A stretch of 64,000 bases of DNA from Setophaga petechia. Lineage: Eukaryota; Chordata; Aves; Passeriformes; Parulidae. The stretch lies in contig JANCRA010000033.1 in assembly GCA_024362935.1 (NCBI GenBank), positions 9,893,714 to 9,957,713 on the forward strand, read 5' to 3'. Shown here piece by piece: positions 24,541 to 39,148 of this stretch (within the stretch, counting starts at the first letter, position 1; each line of letters opens with the position of its first letter). The notes below the pieces were generated by a model. It did not search any database. It was not told the DNA's origin and was given only the letters and a program-made list of their open reading frames with translations. Made by a program: the position numbers and the translations under genes.

Positions 24541-27500
24541 TGGCTCTTGTTGCACTCAGAACATCAGGGTTCACACAACCTTTAAGCTGGTTATTTTTTA
24601 TCTTTATGTTGTTGATTTATTTTAACTTAAATGAGTTTAATAACAATACTCACAAACCAACCACTGAGACACAGCTCCATGTAAGATCTTGTTTGTATAC
24701 TCTGTAGATGCTAACAATGAACAAGATCAAGAACAGAGGTCTTCTTCCTTCCTTCCTTTTTTTCAATCAAAAAGAGAAGAGAAAAACTTTGCTCACCCTA
24801 GCAGAATACAAAACAATACATTTCTGTTTTGCAAATCCATGGTGTAAATGTACTCACCTGTATTTTAAAATAGATTTGTAACAGTTCACTTCTCACATAA
24901 TCTTTCTCTCCTTTCTTTTGCAAAAGGACCAGGAAAGAGAATTTGCAGCATTTTGTGCTTGCTATTTACTTTTGGCACATTAAAAAAACCCAAAACCAGG
25001 AAACACCTGCAAATGTTTCCTACGTGCAGCAAGGAAACGTTCAGTAATATTACACAGAGTGGGGTTCCCAGGCAGTTACCCACAACCAAGCAGTCTGTGG
25101 AACAAAGGCCAGGGTGAGTGTGGGTGCTTCTGGGGGCACAGCACTGCAGTTGGGTGTGAGCAGCTCCCTCAGATTTACAGATGGACACGGCTCCAAGGGT
25201 GCTATCAAGTCCCCAGTTTCCCATATATTTTACTGTTGGGTTAATTAAGGCACAGAGAAGAAGTTAAAACAAAATCAAAGTCGACAGAAAACTCCTAAGT
25301 GACTTCTTGATGACCTCAGGGCTGTACGAGTCATCAGTCCTCATTCCTTTCCCAGCAGTAAATTACTGCTCATGGGGTAAAATGTTAACATTAAACTATG
25401 GTGCTCCTGGCAGGGGTGATGTCCTTTATGCACCCTCCTCAGATTGCCTATCTGTATCAAAAGTGCTGTGTGCATCACTGAAGTCCTTAAAGAAGAAGAA
25501 CCCAAGAAGGTCAAGACCTAAATGTCATATTGCCCTTCAGCCTGCAGGGAAGTGAGAGCAAGCTTTCTCAGTACAGGTTTTACATTTAACACTTACCCTT
25601 CACATCCAAATCAATATTGATTTAGGGCTGGGACACAAAGATGAAAACAAATCAAAACATGTTTCAAGCATCTCCAGAGAGGAAGAATCTTCTTGGATTG
25701 TGTTCACTTCCTTAAATAACAGTTATCAAAATATAAAGTCACTGAGGAAAAACATTAAACTCTTGTATGAAGTGAGTTCAAAACAAGAATGTGAAAGTGC
25801 AGTATTTGACCAGGTGAAATTTTTTAACACTTAAAACCATCTTCTTCAGTTTCTAAAGACCTCAAAGAAAAAACTTCATGAACAAATGCACCTAAAACTG
25901 AGCAAGTCGTGACAGCATTAATTTGTAATGTATTTTTAGTACCTCCTGAAAAATTTATGTTTGTACATTGGTCCAGAATTTCCATGCCAAATATTTGAAG
26001 AAATGAGAACTTCACAGACATGTTTAGACTGTGAATCTCCAGGACGGATAAGTAAGATGTAAAATGCTTTCTTTACAATTAATTTGATTATAATGCTTAT
26101 AGCTATTCTCTTGCAAAGGAGCTGCAAACTTAGTAAGTCTGTGCATTTGTAAATTTAAAATTTAAGAATAACTTTTTTGCTTTAAAATTAATTTTGAGCT
26201 TTCTTCATTAACTTTCTTCTCTGAAAGCTTTGCTATAATCTATCCAAGAACAAGATCAGAACTACAGTGTCTGCTCCAAGAAATTTATATGTATTAATGT
26301 TAGGTTGTCTGTGTAGTACACTAAGTTAGGAAAACGACATAAAATTTTGTTATTTCAGCCATAGCAGGTGAAACTCACTCTGAAATACTTGAATGACACC
26401 AGCCCTCTAGGTAGACCTGAGCTTTACCCACTTAGATGTATCCTGCCATTTGCAGCACTGTCAGCTTCTTTTTGATTTCAAAGTGATTTTAGCACTTGAA
26501 ACCCCCTAGATGATTGATTAAAGCTACTTGCTTCATGAAGCAAAATGCTGTGGAGAGGTAGCTGAGGAACTTCTTTAGAACCCACTCAACAAAGACCAGA
26601 TTATGTGTAGCAATTCCAATACAGTGAAGATTCAGTGCTTAACTGAAACAAGTGTGGAAAGAGGGTGGAGGATGGAGATGACAGCAGGAAAGAACCCTGT
26701 GAGTATTCTGTTCCTCCTTCTTCATAAACGTCCTAAAATCTGATTGCATAGAGATTATAGATGGGCCAATGAAATTGTCCTTCCCCTGTATTTACCAGAT
26801 AACACACAGAACACACTTACACTAGATTTGTCCAAAACAGCAGAGAGCACACCTGTCACACATGATCTGCCCTGTCCTATTGGCAAGTGGTGTCACTTTT
26901 AACATCACAGTATCATTGCTTTTAAAATAATACAAATATTAGTCCCAGATGAAAAAAACTCTAGAACCAAGAACCTGTAGATTTGTTTCCAGAATACTTT
27001 CTTGATTGGACATTGTTTTTTACCTCAGAGTAAATGTTCACTTAAACAAGAAATATGGCAGGTGTAAAGGCAAGAGAAGACAGTAAGTAAGAACTGGCTA
27101 TTTCAGAATCTGAGAGAGGCTGATCTCAGGCAATAGGGGATCAGAATTCAATCGCTCTGCTTTTACCATTCCAGCCTAAATATATATGAGCTGCCATTCT
27201 ACCAACAGAATTTCCTCCTAAAATAGCCTCTCAGATGAAAACATTTAGAATCCCCATTGAATTCACAGCAGAGCCAGGAGTGTGTTCATTGTTATGGTTT
27301 CTGTCATAAGGTACCTTACATTTGAAAAGTGCTGTTGAAATGCTTGTAGGGGGCTAGAAATAAGGACTTGATTTTTTTGTTTGCTCAGTTTTTTGGGGTT
27401 TTTATTTTGTTCTTTTTTCCTCTGTTAACCAGCATATCCCAATATCGTCCTGCAATCCCTTCTGCTATTTTAGAAGTATAGTTTTATTTTAAATGAAACT

Positions 27501-29867
27501 TGTTATTTGTCTCCTTGAGGGCAATTAATTTTTTCTTGTTTAACCTGCTTAAATAAGCTATTGATTTTATTTTCAAGGTAATTTAAGGTGGGAATACAGT
27601 TCTTGTTTGGTAACTATGAGCCTAATGTTCTTTGAGTAAATAAATGTTATGGTTTCAATTTGTTATTTTTATCACCAAAATCGATCAAACAGCAAGTACT
27701 ACTCATCTGGTTGGGTTTGGAGACTATTTGCTGTATGGAGCAATGAGCACCACCCAAGACTAAGTAATTACAAGAGAAGGGACATAAGACAATGGTACAA
27801 GAAGCTTGTCATTAAAATGGAGTGTAAAGCAGGTGACAATGGGATAGCTCCAAAAAGAAATTAAATACTATAAATTCTTGGAGGCTATACTTTTATTTTA
27901 TGAGATTCATTTCTCCTACAGATGCTATCTGAGGATGTCCACCTGAATGCCATGGTGATATTCCATCAGCTGCTGGATTGCTCAGGAAACAGAAATAGTT
28001 TGCCCCAATTGTCTTTTCACCAGAAGTTGGTCATAAAAAACGGTGGAGGCAGACAGAGATAACTATCACTATGCACATTTTTAACCTCCATCCTTTCTAC
28101 AAGTTTAGATGTCTAAGCTGCTCACGTTTTCCTAGTAAGTACTCCTCAAAACCATGTCTACCTGTAAAGTACATTTTCAAAATGTATTGCTGATTCTAGG
28201 ATCAATCTCTTAGACAGGTTTTACATGCTGTGAAATGAAAACTAACATCGCCCCTACCCACCCCCTTCAACTTTCATTTTGAAAAAGAGTAGCTCCTCTT
28301 TAGTCCATCTTTAACAACACGTTGCTCAGTTTTTCAAGGGAAAACAGTATAATCCTGTATTTCTTGACATGGAAGTCTGGACCAAAACAAATTCCATCAG
28401 TAAGCATTTTCAAACACTATACTCATACTGAAACATGATGATACAAAGATATCTACATTTGTCAAATCAGACTTTGCCTAATCCACTGCCCAAACCCCAT
28501 CAGTCTCAGGCATATAGATCCATGTGACACTGTTTCACAAGATCTAAACCAAAGCCACCAGGAGTCACAGCTGCATCTTCTTCAAATGTTCCTACTCCAA
28601 ATGTTGACAGTAATTTTGTAAATTGCATCAATATTAAAGGAGTGATTTTTAACACACACATACATACAAATATTGCATATATTCACACATCCTGAACTAG
28701 CACTTTCCAATTAAAGTGTAGCTGCTTTATCTGAAAACTGTAAATCCAAACCAGTTTACAGTAAATCTGAAATAATTAAATATTTCTGCCTTAATTTTGC
28801 AGCTGGTATGCTAAAAAAGGAGTCAAAGTAACTAGTAACCTACTCTGAAAAAACTCCATGAAATCTGATCTAAAGTTATTGTCTTGAACCATCATCACAA
28901 GAAACATCACCAAACAGTGTAGAATCCTTCTGTGCAAAAAACACCAACTTTTTGCATAATTGGAATGATAGTTGCAGATCAAAGTAAGAATTAACCTAAA
29001 CTTCCAGACTGAAATATCTAATGGTACCCATCAGTATCTCTCATCATCTTCCCCATCTCACTCTGTGAGTATTGTTGCCTTTGGAAAAATCACTTTTCAT
29101 TGACTAGCAACAGAAGACCCCTAAGAAACCAGAGCTAACTAGGACTAAGTATGCATGAATCCTTAACACCATTTAAAAATGACCCCGGAACAATAATAAC
29201 AGCAACAAAAACAAAAATTTGCAGCATTGAATACTAATATTAATTTAAAATTATATCCTCATCTTTCAAACTTATTCACTTGATTACTCATAACAAACCA
29301 ATCCACATCTCTGGAGGTAATTCTAAATATCTGTGACAATCACCTCCCTAAGTAAATCTGGACTTATGAAGACTCATGTCTAAGACCAGACACATTGCAT
29401 GACTATGAAGAACTGGATAATTTACTTCTTATGTCCCTGGCCATAGTAATTTCATTATGTGCTTCATTTATACTGAAACAAATTAAAAAATCTCCATAAG
29501 ATGTGATCTTTGCTTTTCCCGTTAATATGTCATATGTTGAATCTTTAGAAAAGTAAAATATTGATGAATAAAGGCAATATTCAGTTCCCATCTCTGATAG
29601 ACAGAGATTTTATCTTCTCCTGGTAAACTTGCTTGAATCACATAATGTTATCCTAAATTATAATTTCATATACCTTATTATTTTTGGGCCTCACCCTAAC
29701 AGATTCATTTGGGTAGGACCTTTCCTAATCAGCTGCTGACATCGAGTGTAGCACAACAGCACCATGGCATTCTGCAGTACCACCTGCTATTACTCTGCTC
29801 TGTGTTAAAGCTGGAATTAGCAATAATCAATTAGCAATAACTGAGGGAACGTCCAGACAGTATTGAA
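24541..29867. other. Unannotated single-copy DNA, no gene seen
   Basis: A+T-rich sequence without recognised exons. A modest G+C rise at 25060-25230 has a GTGAGTG string but no convincing exon. A hand count at 28381-28440 gives A 26, T 15, C 14, G 5. That A and C excess on the + strand would fit leftward transcription or simply local composition. Confidence 0.5.
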
Positions 29868-30067
29868 GGTAGGTTTAGGTTGAATATTAGAAAAAGGCTC
29901 TTCCCCCAGAGGTGCTGGGGCCCAGCCCCGGGGCTGGCAGAGCTCCAGGGGCGCTGGGCAGCACCCTCGGGCACAGGGTGGGGCTGTGGGTGTCTGTGCA
30001 GGGCCAGCCTTGGGCTTGGATGATCCTTTTGTGCCTCTTGCAAGTCAGAATAATCTGTGATTCTGTG
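29868..30067 (+). mobile_element. CR1 LINE, truncated 3' end
   Basis: Starts in the CR1 motif AGGTTTAGGTTGAATATTAG, continues with AAAAAGGCTCTTCCCCCAGAGG, and ends in the characteristic tail TTGGATGATCCTTTTGTG, then TCTGTGATTCTGTG, which are the 8-bp CR1 terminal repeats. CR1 copies are usually cut short at the 5' end, as here. An internal deletion is apparent relative to typical copies, and the middle is unusually G+C-rich. The orientation is sense on +. Open frames of 66-102 codons on both strands across it are not genes. Confidence 0.9.
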
Positions 30068-31219
30068 TTTTCATGCACTGGGACCACTGTTTCCTCCAGT
30101 CACTTTGATGCCCTGAATGTTCCCTTTCCATTTCCTTTCAATTTTCAAAACCATAGGTATTGCAGAATAACAAACAATTACATTCTTTATGTCAAAACAG
30201 GAAGCAATTCTGAGGGATAAATTACATAGCATTATTATGTAAATAGTTGTTGCAATCTCGTATGCACTATCTGTTGTAATGATGACTCCCTTTTCATGTA
30301 TCATAGTAAACTAATGAACTCCAACTTGCTTTCTCCTCCTCACATGAGACATTAATGATACAAATGAAAGCTTTGATATATATATTTTTATATATAAAAG
30401 GCAAGCAAGGTTTGCTGCCTTTTGTTTGGTCAGTGTTATGTGCTTCTGGATCCTATACCTAAACTAAATAGGTTAATATTATTATTTTCTCTTTGTGGGC
30501 TTAGATGTCATGTTTTGAATTCAAAATAATGGGTTTTGAATTTGCTATGAAATCCCGATTTTAATAAAAAACCTCAAACTAGACCTACTTACTCTTCATT
30601 GTGTCTCAATCAACATTTTGTAACAGGCTACAGATGTTATGCATTAAATATTAAGATAGATAGGTCTTGGAACTGGAATCAGCATAGGTTTCCCAAAGGA
30701 AGTGTACCCAGTTTCTTCATAGTAATAGTCAAATATCCACATAAAGGGAGAAACAGCTATTTACAAAAATGAAATGACAGAAAGATACATACTCAAAAGA
30801 AAGTTCACCTATTAAATGGTGCAAAATCACAAATTTTCTGCTGAAAGAATCCTTTTATATACACAGCATATAAATACCTGCTTAGGACTTACACATAGGA
30901 AGATGATAAGCCATGAATATAAACACATAATTAAAAAACCACATAGTTCAAGTCTCTGTGCTTCTATGGGAAGTTCAGTTAGGAAGGACAATATTCCAAA
31001 TCTCTTATAACCATTTGGAACAGATGGAAGCCAAGGTAGCTGTGAGCCAGCTCTGCCTCAGCCAAGGATTCCCACTTGCAGAAGGAATCTCACTGCCAGC
31101 TGTGGAAAACTTCATAGATCCTTTTAGTGGAAAGGAGCCAGCACATAGTCCAGGACATGGACATGGACTAATATGTTTTTCCCCACTAAAGTAAAATTTT
31201 TGGCAGTAAGGCACTTACT
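30068..31219. other. Unannotated single-copy DNA
   Basis: No gene recognised. A TATATATA-type stretch lies near 30377-30400. A 78-codon frame at 30958-31194 on + overlaps a 69-codon frame on -, and neither has a domain I recognise. Confidence 0.5.
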
Positions 31220-31391
31220 GAAAAAAACTCCCAAACCCCAAAAACCGAAAAAACAAACAAAAGAAACCAACCTTCAAAACTGAACCAAAACAAAAAAAAA
31301 AAACCCATAAAAAACCAAAACCAAAACAAACAAACAAAAACGCCAAACCAAAACCAACCAACCAAACAAAAAACCCACAAAAAAACAAACT
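31220..31391. repeat. A/C-rich low-complexity tract
   Basis: About 170 bp composed almost only of A and C, with irregular AAAAC, CCAAAA and AACC units. On the complementary strand it gives an open frame full of Phe, Trp and Gly, which is an artefact of composition. Similar tracts right of the CpG island show T and G on the + strand instead. Confidence 0.9.
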
Positions 31392-34300
31392 GGTAAAAGA
31401 CTGAGTCTTATATTAAGCAATTTACATGGAGCTTAATTTTCTACCTCAAATACAATGTCAGCAGAAATGTTATAATTTAGCTCTTCATTCAAAGTTTGCA
31501 GTGACCTTGCAAAAATCTAGTTAATAGCAGGAAAAGAATAAACAAATTAAAGATTCTATTTCTTTTAGCAAACTTTCTCTTTTTTTGTCCCCTTACTCAT
31601 ATTTTTCCTTTCTTTTGTCCTGCCATGCCATTCTTTTCATACAGGTTTTTGAATTCTATGCATTTCAGTGTCTCTCAAATGACAAGGTGCATATAAGGTT
31701 AGAATGAATGAATGAAATGGAACATGCAGCGTCGAAATCAATCCATTGCAAATCACATCACCTGTATTTCAGAAGAAAATGTGCCTGAACTCTTTTGAAG
31801 CGTCTAGAAGCACTGCCTCCAGCGAAGACCTAAAGGAGACTGATGATTTTTATAGGTAACAAATAAAACACGTGTGTTTCTCTGATTATGAGGCTAGTTT
31901 ATGTGCTTATTGTTTATACAGCAGCACGAATTTCTAAGCAATAAAAGGATCCTGTTGTATACGGGGGAAAAACCAAAACTTGAGGAGATGGGAGAAAGAA
32001 ATGAAAATTCTACACAAAATGTTACTCTTCTAACATAGAAGAACATGCACAAGTTCTCCAACAGAAGTTCCCAGTTGCATTTAGTACAACTGGGGTGTTT
32101 TCTTTAATGATATCTGAGAATGAAAGTAAACAATACATTCTTTATAAGGAATAAACAGTATGTACGTTAAACAAATAGAGATTGCCTTGGATTGAGCAAG
32201 TTTTCCATGCCATGATGATATTGAGAAAAAGCCCTGGGAGATTTCTGGCATTTGGTTACACTGAGCCTTGGTTATTCTCAAAGGACTGCATGCAGATAGA
32301 TCCATAACTCACAGTCACAAAGAACAGAGCAACTGCACTACCAGACACAGGAATTCCAGAGTGAAGTGGACTCAAAGCCAGCAGTCAGTACAGCTCTCTG
32401 TGCTGCTCTTTCCCAGAAAGCAGAAATGTCATCTGCAAAAGCTTTAAATTATGCTTCACGTGCACTACTCTGTATTACCCAACATTAAAAAGGCATGCCA
32501 TGTGCTACACAAAAAGGAAGGTCTGATTTTTAGATTAATTCTTCAAATAATAAAAGAAGGTAAAATAAAAATGCATATGCAACCAGTCATGATCTATGTT
32601 TTCCAGGTTTAGTATTAAGTTATATGACTACACTTGGAAATTTCCTTATTTTAACAGCTGCTGACAAAAACTGAAAGCTGAGTTTTGAGTTTTACAATCA
32701 AACAGAACAAAATATAGAATCTGAGATTTATTTCTATATGCCTACTCATTTTTGTCCACACTAATATTCGTGCATCATAATCACAAAGCAAGAAACACAA
32801 CAGTTGCAAATAAAAAGAATGTAATACAATTTATAAGAAATTCTCCTTCGTATTCAGTTCTCTCATGCATTGTGCTAAGATATTAACTTGTTTGTTAAAT
32901 AAATATAAAACCAGTGTGGTCAAGCAATGGGATGAAATTTCAAATGACAACTACCTCTCAAAAGAAAGAAAATGAATTTAGGAAATATAATGATTTTCAT
33001 TGATGATAAAAAAAAAAAAGTAAAAACCTCACAAACAAGTAATGCCCCAGAAAAATCAAACCCAGAAAATAATCCACCCACCACATGGCAGGAAATAATC
33101 TGAACTTTTTTATCTAAATCATTTCTGCTTTAGGTAATGTTACTCTGCAATCCCTTTGCACTGCCTTTGCTTGTTATTTTGTATAGTTCAGGAGCCAAAA
33201 CACCATGATTCATGTATTTTAGGGTCCAACCTGAATGTGTGGGTGTCAAAGCTATTGGGAGGTCTCTATTCTGAAACATTTTCAGTTTGCAAATAACACA
33301 TGACAATTTTGTATATTCAGCAGTTATTCTTTGTTATATCATCACAGTATAGAAATAAATATTATTGCAAATACTTATAAATATTTAAGTTTACATTCTG
33401 CCTGTAAAGATCATGATTCTTATGGCTGCTGTTCCAAGCATATTAAACTATATACTTATTGGGGGATAATTTGGGGTATGACACCATATACTGAAAAAGG
33501 ACACTATCTGGGAAAATCTGCTTAATGAAAAAAGACTCCTCCTTCAATGGATTTTTCCAGACAAAATTTCAATCCTTTTGCAAAAAATAGAACCCATTTT
33601 TTAATTCTGGGAATGTCATCCTACTTTGGCAGGATTTCATCTTAGTGATGAACGGGTTAAAAATCAAACAAGGCTCTGGGTATTTATTGCACAATGTAGT
33701 TTCTCTGGTAAGAACCATACAATGAAAATCTCTGTGTGAGATCCTCATTAGCTGCTCCTGCTTCCTAGAAGCTGCACAGCTCAGTCCCTTCCCCCTTTCT
33801 CTGCACATTCAGATTTCTCTTTCTGTCAATACAAAACTCAGAGGCCAACCCCAAAGGTTCATACAATTAGGAATTGCAGCATGTGATGTCACAGACGGCA
33901 TATATTTCTTAAATCAGAATTCCTTTCTGCAACAAAGACAAGAGTTGAAATTGTTTATTATTTCTATGCTTTGTACCAACATGCCAAGCAGCAAGAAGAG
34001 CACAGCATGGGACTGTACACTTGCTTTCTACATCAGGAAAGGTTATGTGCAAAGAAGGATGTCTTACTGTGATGTCTCATTTGTGACTAATACCTGTTGC
34101 ATGCTTCACAATCTAATTTTATCTAAAGCTCTTTGACTTCAAGCCTACCACTTGTCCATCCTTCAATAAAAGACATATTTATACACATCTATATTGATCA
34201 GGACAACTCTTTACAACATAAAGAAAGTATATATAAGAATATATGCAGTGCTTGTATTTGGGAAAATAAAACTCAAAAGAAATTTTGCTTTTGCATATAT

Positions 34301-37300
34301 ATTCTCTGCTGTCTAGCATAAGCAAGTACTTTCAATTCAACTGTCTTTGAGACCCTAGAGATTCAAAATCTGTCTTCATATCTACTGACATGTATCTCAC
34401 TGGTGCAGGTCTGATTTGAGTCCTGATACTAAGTCAATAAAGAAATGGCAATTCTGTTAGAGACTTTCAAGTAGTAAAGGCAAACAGCTAAATCCAGCTG
34501 TGACTGTGGTTCAAACTGCTTGTCCCAAAAGAAGAGTTTGATTTTTAAGGCTCAATCTGTACAAAACACATGGCACATGCAAGTTAAACACTGCCTAACG
34601 ATATCTGTGGTATTGAACACTTCCCATAGTAGGGACAGTGGTAATCAGTGAAGCTGGAAAGATTTGCCACATAACCATAAAAACAAGATGCCAGATCATC
34701 TAATTAATCTGTCACAATGGTTCCTGCTTCTCTTAATATCTACCAATGTATATTTGTGTAGCCTAGCCTATAGTTGTACTTTTTACTTTATTATATTTTT
34801 GATGTAGAACAAGAAGTATGAAAAAAATGTTTAAATACAGTGCAAATTAACATGTGTGACTGAAAACAGCAGTAAACCAATGAGTGCTTGTTGTTGGTGA
34901 AGACTGAAACCTGGAGCTGACTTAAAGCCTTAAGGAGCACAGGAGTACTGTTCTTCATCTGCAAATTACAGATCCAAATTACTGGTTAATATACCAGTGG
35001 TACCTGTAGTACCACTGTATAAGTGAAATACATCCTCCAAATACCAATAGAAACATTTCCCACAGATAACTGTGTTAAATTCCTCAGGCATTTAAGAATG
35101 AAGAAATTGCACTTTTGTCAATTGACATTGCTTTAGAAATACAGAAATAATGGGAAACGTCCATGGACTTGTAATCAGAAATATGCCTTATGCACATTAA
35201 ACACACATGAACTGTGTCAGATTTCTGCACAATCTGTATTTGCAAGAGTGAGTAACTTCAGAGATCCCTCTTTTCTTAGTCTCACTTTGAACTTCCCTTG
35301 CTGAAAATTAAATCATCAATCATGAGATCTGTACCATGTTTTATGGGATTATTTGATCTTTCCCTGTACAAATACAATTAAAGCATGTCACACACCCATA
35401 CACACCACACATGTATGTACAGGTGTGGTATATCAGTACAATCACAACTTTGTGACTTTGTTGAAATTGCAAAGCTTCATTAGAAATGAGGAGATGGAGA
35501 GCCCTGGCAGTTTTCAGATCTTGAGGGGGTCATTTATTAATGCAATAATTTTTTTTTTCTTCTGTCTGAAGGGTAGAGTCTAAAAACTGCAATAAAGCAA
35601 TATTGAAGTACTTATTTTACCTTTTTTTTTTCCTCAGCTAAAATGCTAGCAAGGGAGTGTTTTTTCAGTTTGGCAGGCAGGCAGGCATTTCACAGTAAAT
35701 AAAGTGAACCTGGTCGTGCAGTGTAAAGCTGTACATCTTCACAAAAATACCCAGTCCCCTACTAGAGTCCAAGGAATCTTTGCTTACAAAGTGTCCCTGC
35801 AGAAGTTTCTACAGCAAGTAACTTGGCAGAGAATTCTAAACTATATGAAGTACTTTCTCCCTGTCTCTTTCTCCCCACTGAAAAGACTTCCTGTGTTCTT
35901 TCTCAAGATGCTTTTCCTCAACATACTGGATAGGAAAAAAAAGTTCTGCTAGTCTTACCAAAATGTCTCAGGTGCTGTCTTCTACCAAATCCTGAAAAAA
36001 TACATTCTATAATAATCTGCCAGATGCAGCACTGTATCAAAACTGACATGTGATACATGCAATTGTTCATACAGCCTCACTGGCAGCACTCCATTTTAAC
36101 TATGTACATGTGAAGTACATGACTGTACTATGCACTTCAAATTAAGAAATTTTGTTTAGTTACCAACAACTGGTGTTGTAAATGGGCTGTGACACATATC
36201 ATTCAGATCACTTAGATTACCAGCTGAAAAAGGCAGGATCAGTGTTCTGAGACAGAAGCTGTAGAAGGTACAAAGCCAAGGAGTCCTGTTCTTACCTAAA
36301 GCAAAGGCACTTTGTGGAAGTGGATCCATCCAGACGAGTGGGTTCATCTTGGTGAACTGGACTGAAAAGGCAGATTCCATGTTATAGAGGGATTGTGTCT
36401 AAAATTAAATCTGTTTAAGGTTAAATGTAGAAAAGAATACAGCAAGTGATGCTTATAAAGATACAGAAAGTCAGAAAAGGAAATTAATTTGTGAGCATGA
36501 GTGGGTAGCAGAAGGAACTTGATGACTGATCCTTCTGTCAGCACAGCAACTGCCTTTATATGTAACACAGCAAAGGAGAAATCTAACTTGTGGAAGGTGA
36601 TAATGAGGCTTATTTTTACTCTGTGTACCATCTCACACCTCAAGAAAGGCAAAGATTTACAGCTACTGTTGAGCATGCTCTTTGTAGCTGTCCAAACAGC
36701 ATGCTTTCAGCAGCCATCGCTCCAGTACCCTCTGCACCTGCTCACTCACCCAGCTCACAGCAAAGTTCAATCTTTAGGACCCATGACAAAGCCCAACTGT
36801 TTAGAGGACAGGTTGTGTGCTTCCCCACAACTGAACACAGAACTGATTAACTAATCAGTGGTTGCAAAGCCCTTTGAAACAAAAAAGTGCTCTAAAAGCT
36901 ACAGATTGTTATTGCTGAACACTTCCCTGTTAGTTACGAGCCATTTCCCTAAATGTGTTCTGAGGAAGGGGATAGGAAACATGAGATTGCAGTTACCAGT
37001 TACCACAGTTATCAAAGAACATGCAAAACCTCACAGTTTTGGTAGCTGTGTTTACACAGACTTATCTTGGAATCTAATGGACAACAATCTTACCGGCTGA
37101 AGTTTAGACACCTCTTTCCTTAAGTACTTCTTGTTCTGATTGTTACTTTTCTGGTTTTCCCCTTCCTCTTACAGATACAGTTTGACAGCAGAAGACATGG
37201 TCCTGTGGGGTAGAAGTTTAACATTCCACTTAGCATCTGCTGGCCTCAGCAGTTAGCACTGTCCCTCCATGGTTTTGCTGGCTCGCTGGTGTCAGCAGCT

Positions 37301-38600
37301 AAACGACATTTCAACTGGTTTCAGTTCTGCAGCTCCCGAGATCAATTTTTTTGTTTAGGTAAATATGCTACACTAAATCTAGGCTAGGTCTTGCCACATT
37401 TGAAACAGCACATTCATTTTTATAACATTCCTGACTCATCACTAGCACATAACAACAACAACAACAAAATCGTAGCTTTTGACACTTTATAAAAAGTGGC
37501 AACATTACCACAGACCTGTTTTGCCTTTATAACAAAGCAACTTTATGACTAAGGCTCCAAGGTATGTTTCTGAGTAGTTTCTCCAGTCCTGAGTTGTTTT
37601 TTTTTTTTTCCACTGGGAACTTAACATACAGAAAAAAAGGAAAAGGAGTAGGTGGGTTAAAATTCAAACTTTGTTTTTGCACTCACATGCTGAGTTCCCC
37701 TTGTATGGCTTTAGCTGGCTCACCTCAGAGAACAGCCTGCTTCAAGATCTGGAACTAAATCCATGGTTCAAGTTTGCACTCTTTGGATCTTAGGGTTTGC
37801 TTTTATCTTCACACAAGTAATTAATTACTGATCAATTAATGTAAATTGATATATCTTTATTTGGAAAAAGGAAGTTGGCAACAACAATCAGATTTGTTGG
37901 ATTGATTTAAGGTTAATGGATCTTCCAAGACATTAGGGATTAAAAAAAAAAGACTGTAACAGCCAGTGTATATCAACATTTTTAACTCTGCTGAAAGCAT
38001 CACCCTAATAGATTACATCTCACTCAGCTTTGCATAAAGAAAAGATGGGGAAAGAAAATTACAGTGTAACCATATGCAACATGGACACAACCATAAAAAA
38101 AGAGAAATTCTTAGGGCAAAACAGTAACGTGGGAATGGCAAGAGATGGTGTTTCCTAGGCTTATTGCATTAATGAACACCTACTGAACATGGAAAACACA
38201 TGAAAATAGTTTTTGAATAGTTTCCATGGCAGTACCAGACCCTCGTGTCATTGAACTCCCATAATTAGATACCACAATAATGTTTCATGAGGAAAACCAT
38301 GTTTTTCAGGGATACAGTGTTTTTCATCATGAATTCTGCGGAAACCTGTTCATTATCCATCTTTGGTCTCCTAAACTATAAGAGCTTGCAGCTTTACCTT
38401 TGCATGTAATGTTAATGCATTGCTTAACCAATGCAAGAAAGGCTTATTCTCTAAATGACTTTCACAAAGGACCTTTGATGATTTTAAGATGTTTACTATA
38501 TTTGACAAAAACACTGCCTAGCTTCTAAACCTTATTTTACACTCTATAGACTACCAAATATCTGCTGCTTAGAATGAAACAGGAGAAAATGCTGTTATCC
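31392..38600. other. Unannotated single-copy DNA, no gene seen
   Basis: Seven kilobases of A+T-rich sequence. It has a short A-run at 33010, an (AAC)n patch at 37453-37467 and T-runs at 35550 and 37598. Overlapping frames on both strands at 36344-36854 (up to 117 codons) are mutual shadows with no domain. No splice-flanked block stood out. Confidence 0.5.
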
Positions 38601-39148
38601 TAGAATGATAGAATGGTTTGTGTTGTAAGGGACTTTATAGATCATTTCGTTCCAGCCCCGCTGGCATGGGCAAGGACATCTTCCAGATTGCTTAAAATCC
38701 TCATTCAGCCAGGCCTTGAACACTTCCAGGGATGAGATATTCATGGCTTCTCTGGGTAACCTGCACCAGTGCCTCACCTCCCTCAGAGGGAAGAATTTCT
38801 TCCTAATATAGATCTACCCCTGCCCTCTGTCAGTGGAAAGCCATTACCCCTTGTCCTGTTACTCCAGCTGTTGTCCCAAGTCCCTCTCCAGCTCTCTTGG
38901 AGTGCTTTAAGCAGTGGAAGGGTCACTAAAATCTCCCTGGAGCGTTCCCTCCTCCAGGCTGAACACCCCCAGTCTGTCTCCAGAGGGGCTCCAGCAGGTC
39001 CCCCCTCTCCTTGCGGTGGGAACCTCAGAGCTGGGTGCAGCGCTCCAGGTGGGATCCCATAGGAGCAGAATCACATCCCTTGACCCACTGATCACCCAGC
39101 TTTTGGTGCAGCCCGGGATTCAGCTGGCTTTCTGGGCCTCAGCACATA
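38601..39148 (-). mobile_element. CR1 LINE, 3' portion
   Basis: Read on + the sequence begins TAGAATGATAGAATGG and continues GTTGTAAGGGACTTTATAG, the reverse complement of the CR1 tail. It then runs through GCCTTGAACACTTCCAGGG, CTGGGTAACCTGCACCAG, GAAGAATTTCTTCCTAATAT, CCATTACCCCTTGTCCT, GCTCCAGGTGGGATCCCA and CTGGCTTTCTGGGCCTCAG, all in the order of CR1. The element is therefore inserted on the - strand, with its 3' end at 38601 and its 5' truncation point near 39148. It is diverged, with a deletion around 38970. Open frames of 60-97 codons inside are remnants or artefacts. Confidence 0.95.

Noticed and set aside
29831..30220. Open frames of 66-102 codons on both strands
   Set aside because: They overlap the CR1 3' end and have no independent support.
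31186..31380. Phe/Trp-rich 64-codon frame on the minus strand
   Set aside because: It is the translation of the A/C low-complexity tract.
36166..36188. AACTGGTGTTGTAAATG resembles the mature miR-138 sequence
   Set aside because: There are several mismatches, including in the seed region, and I could not see a precursor hairpin around it.
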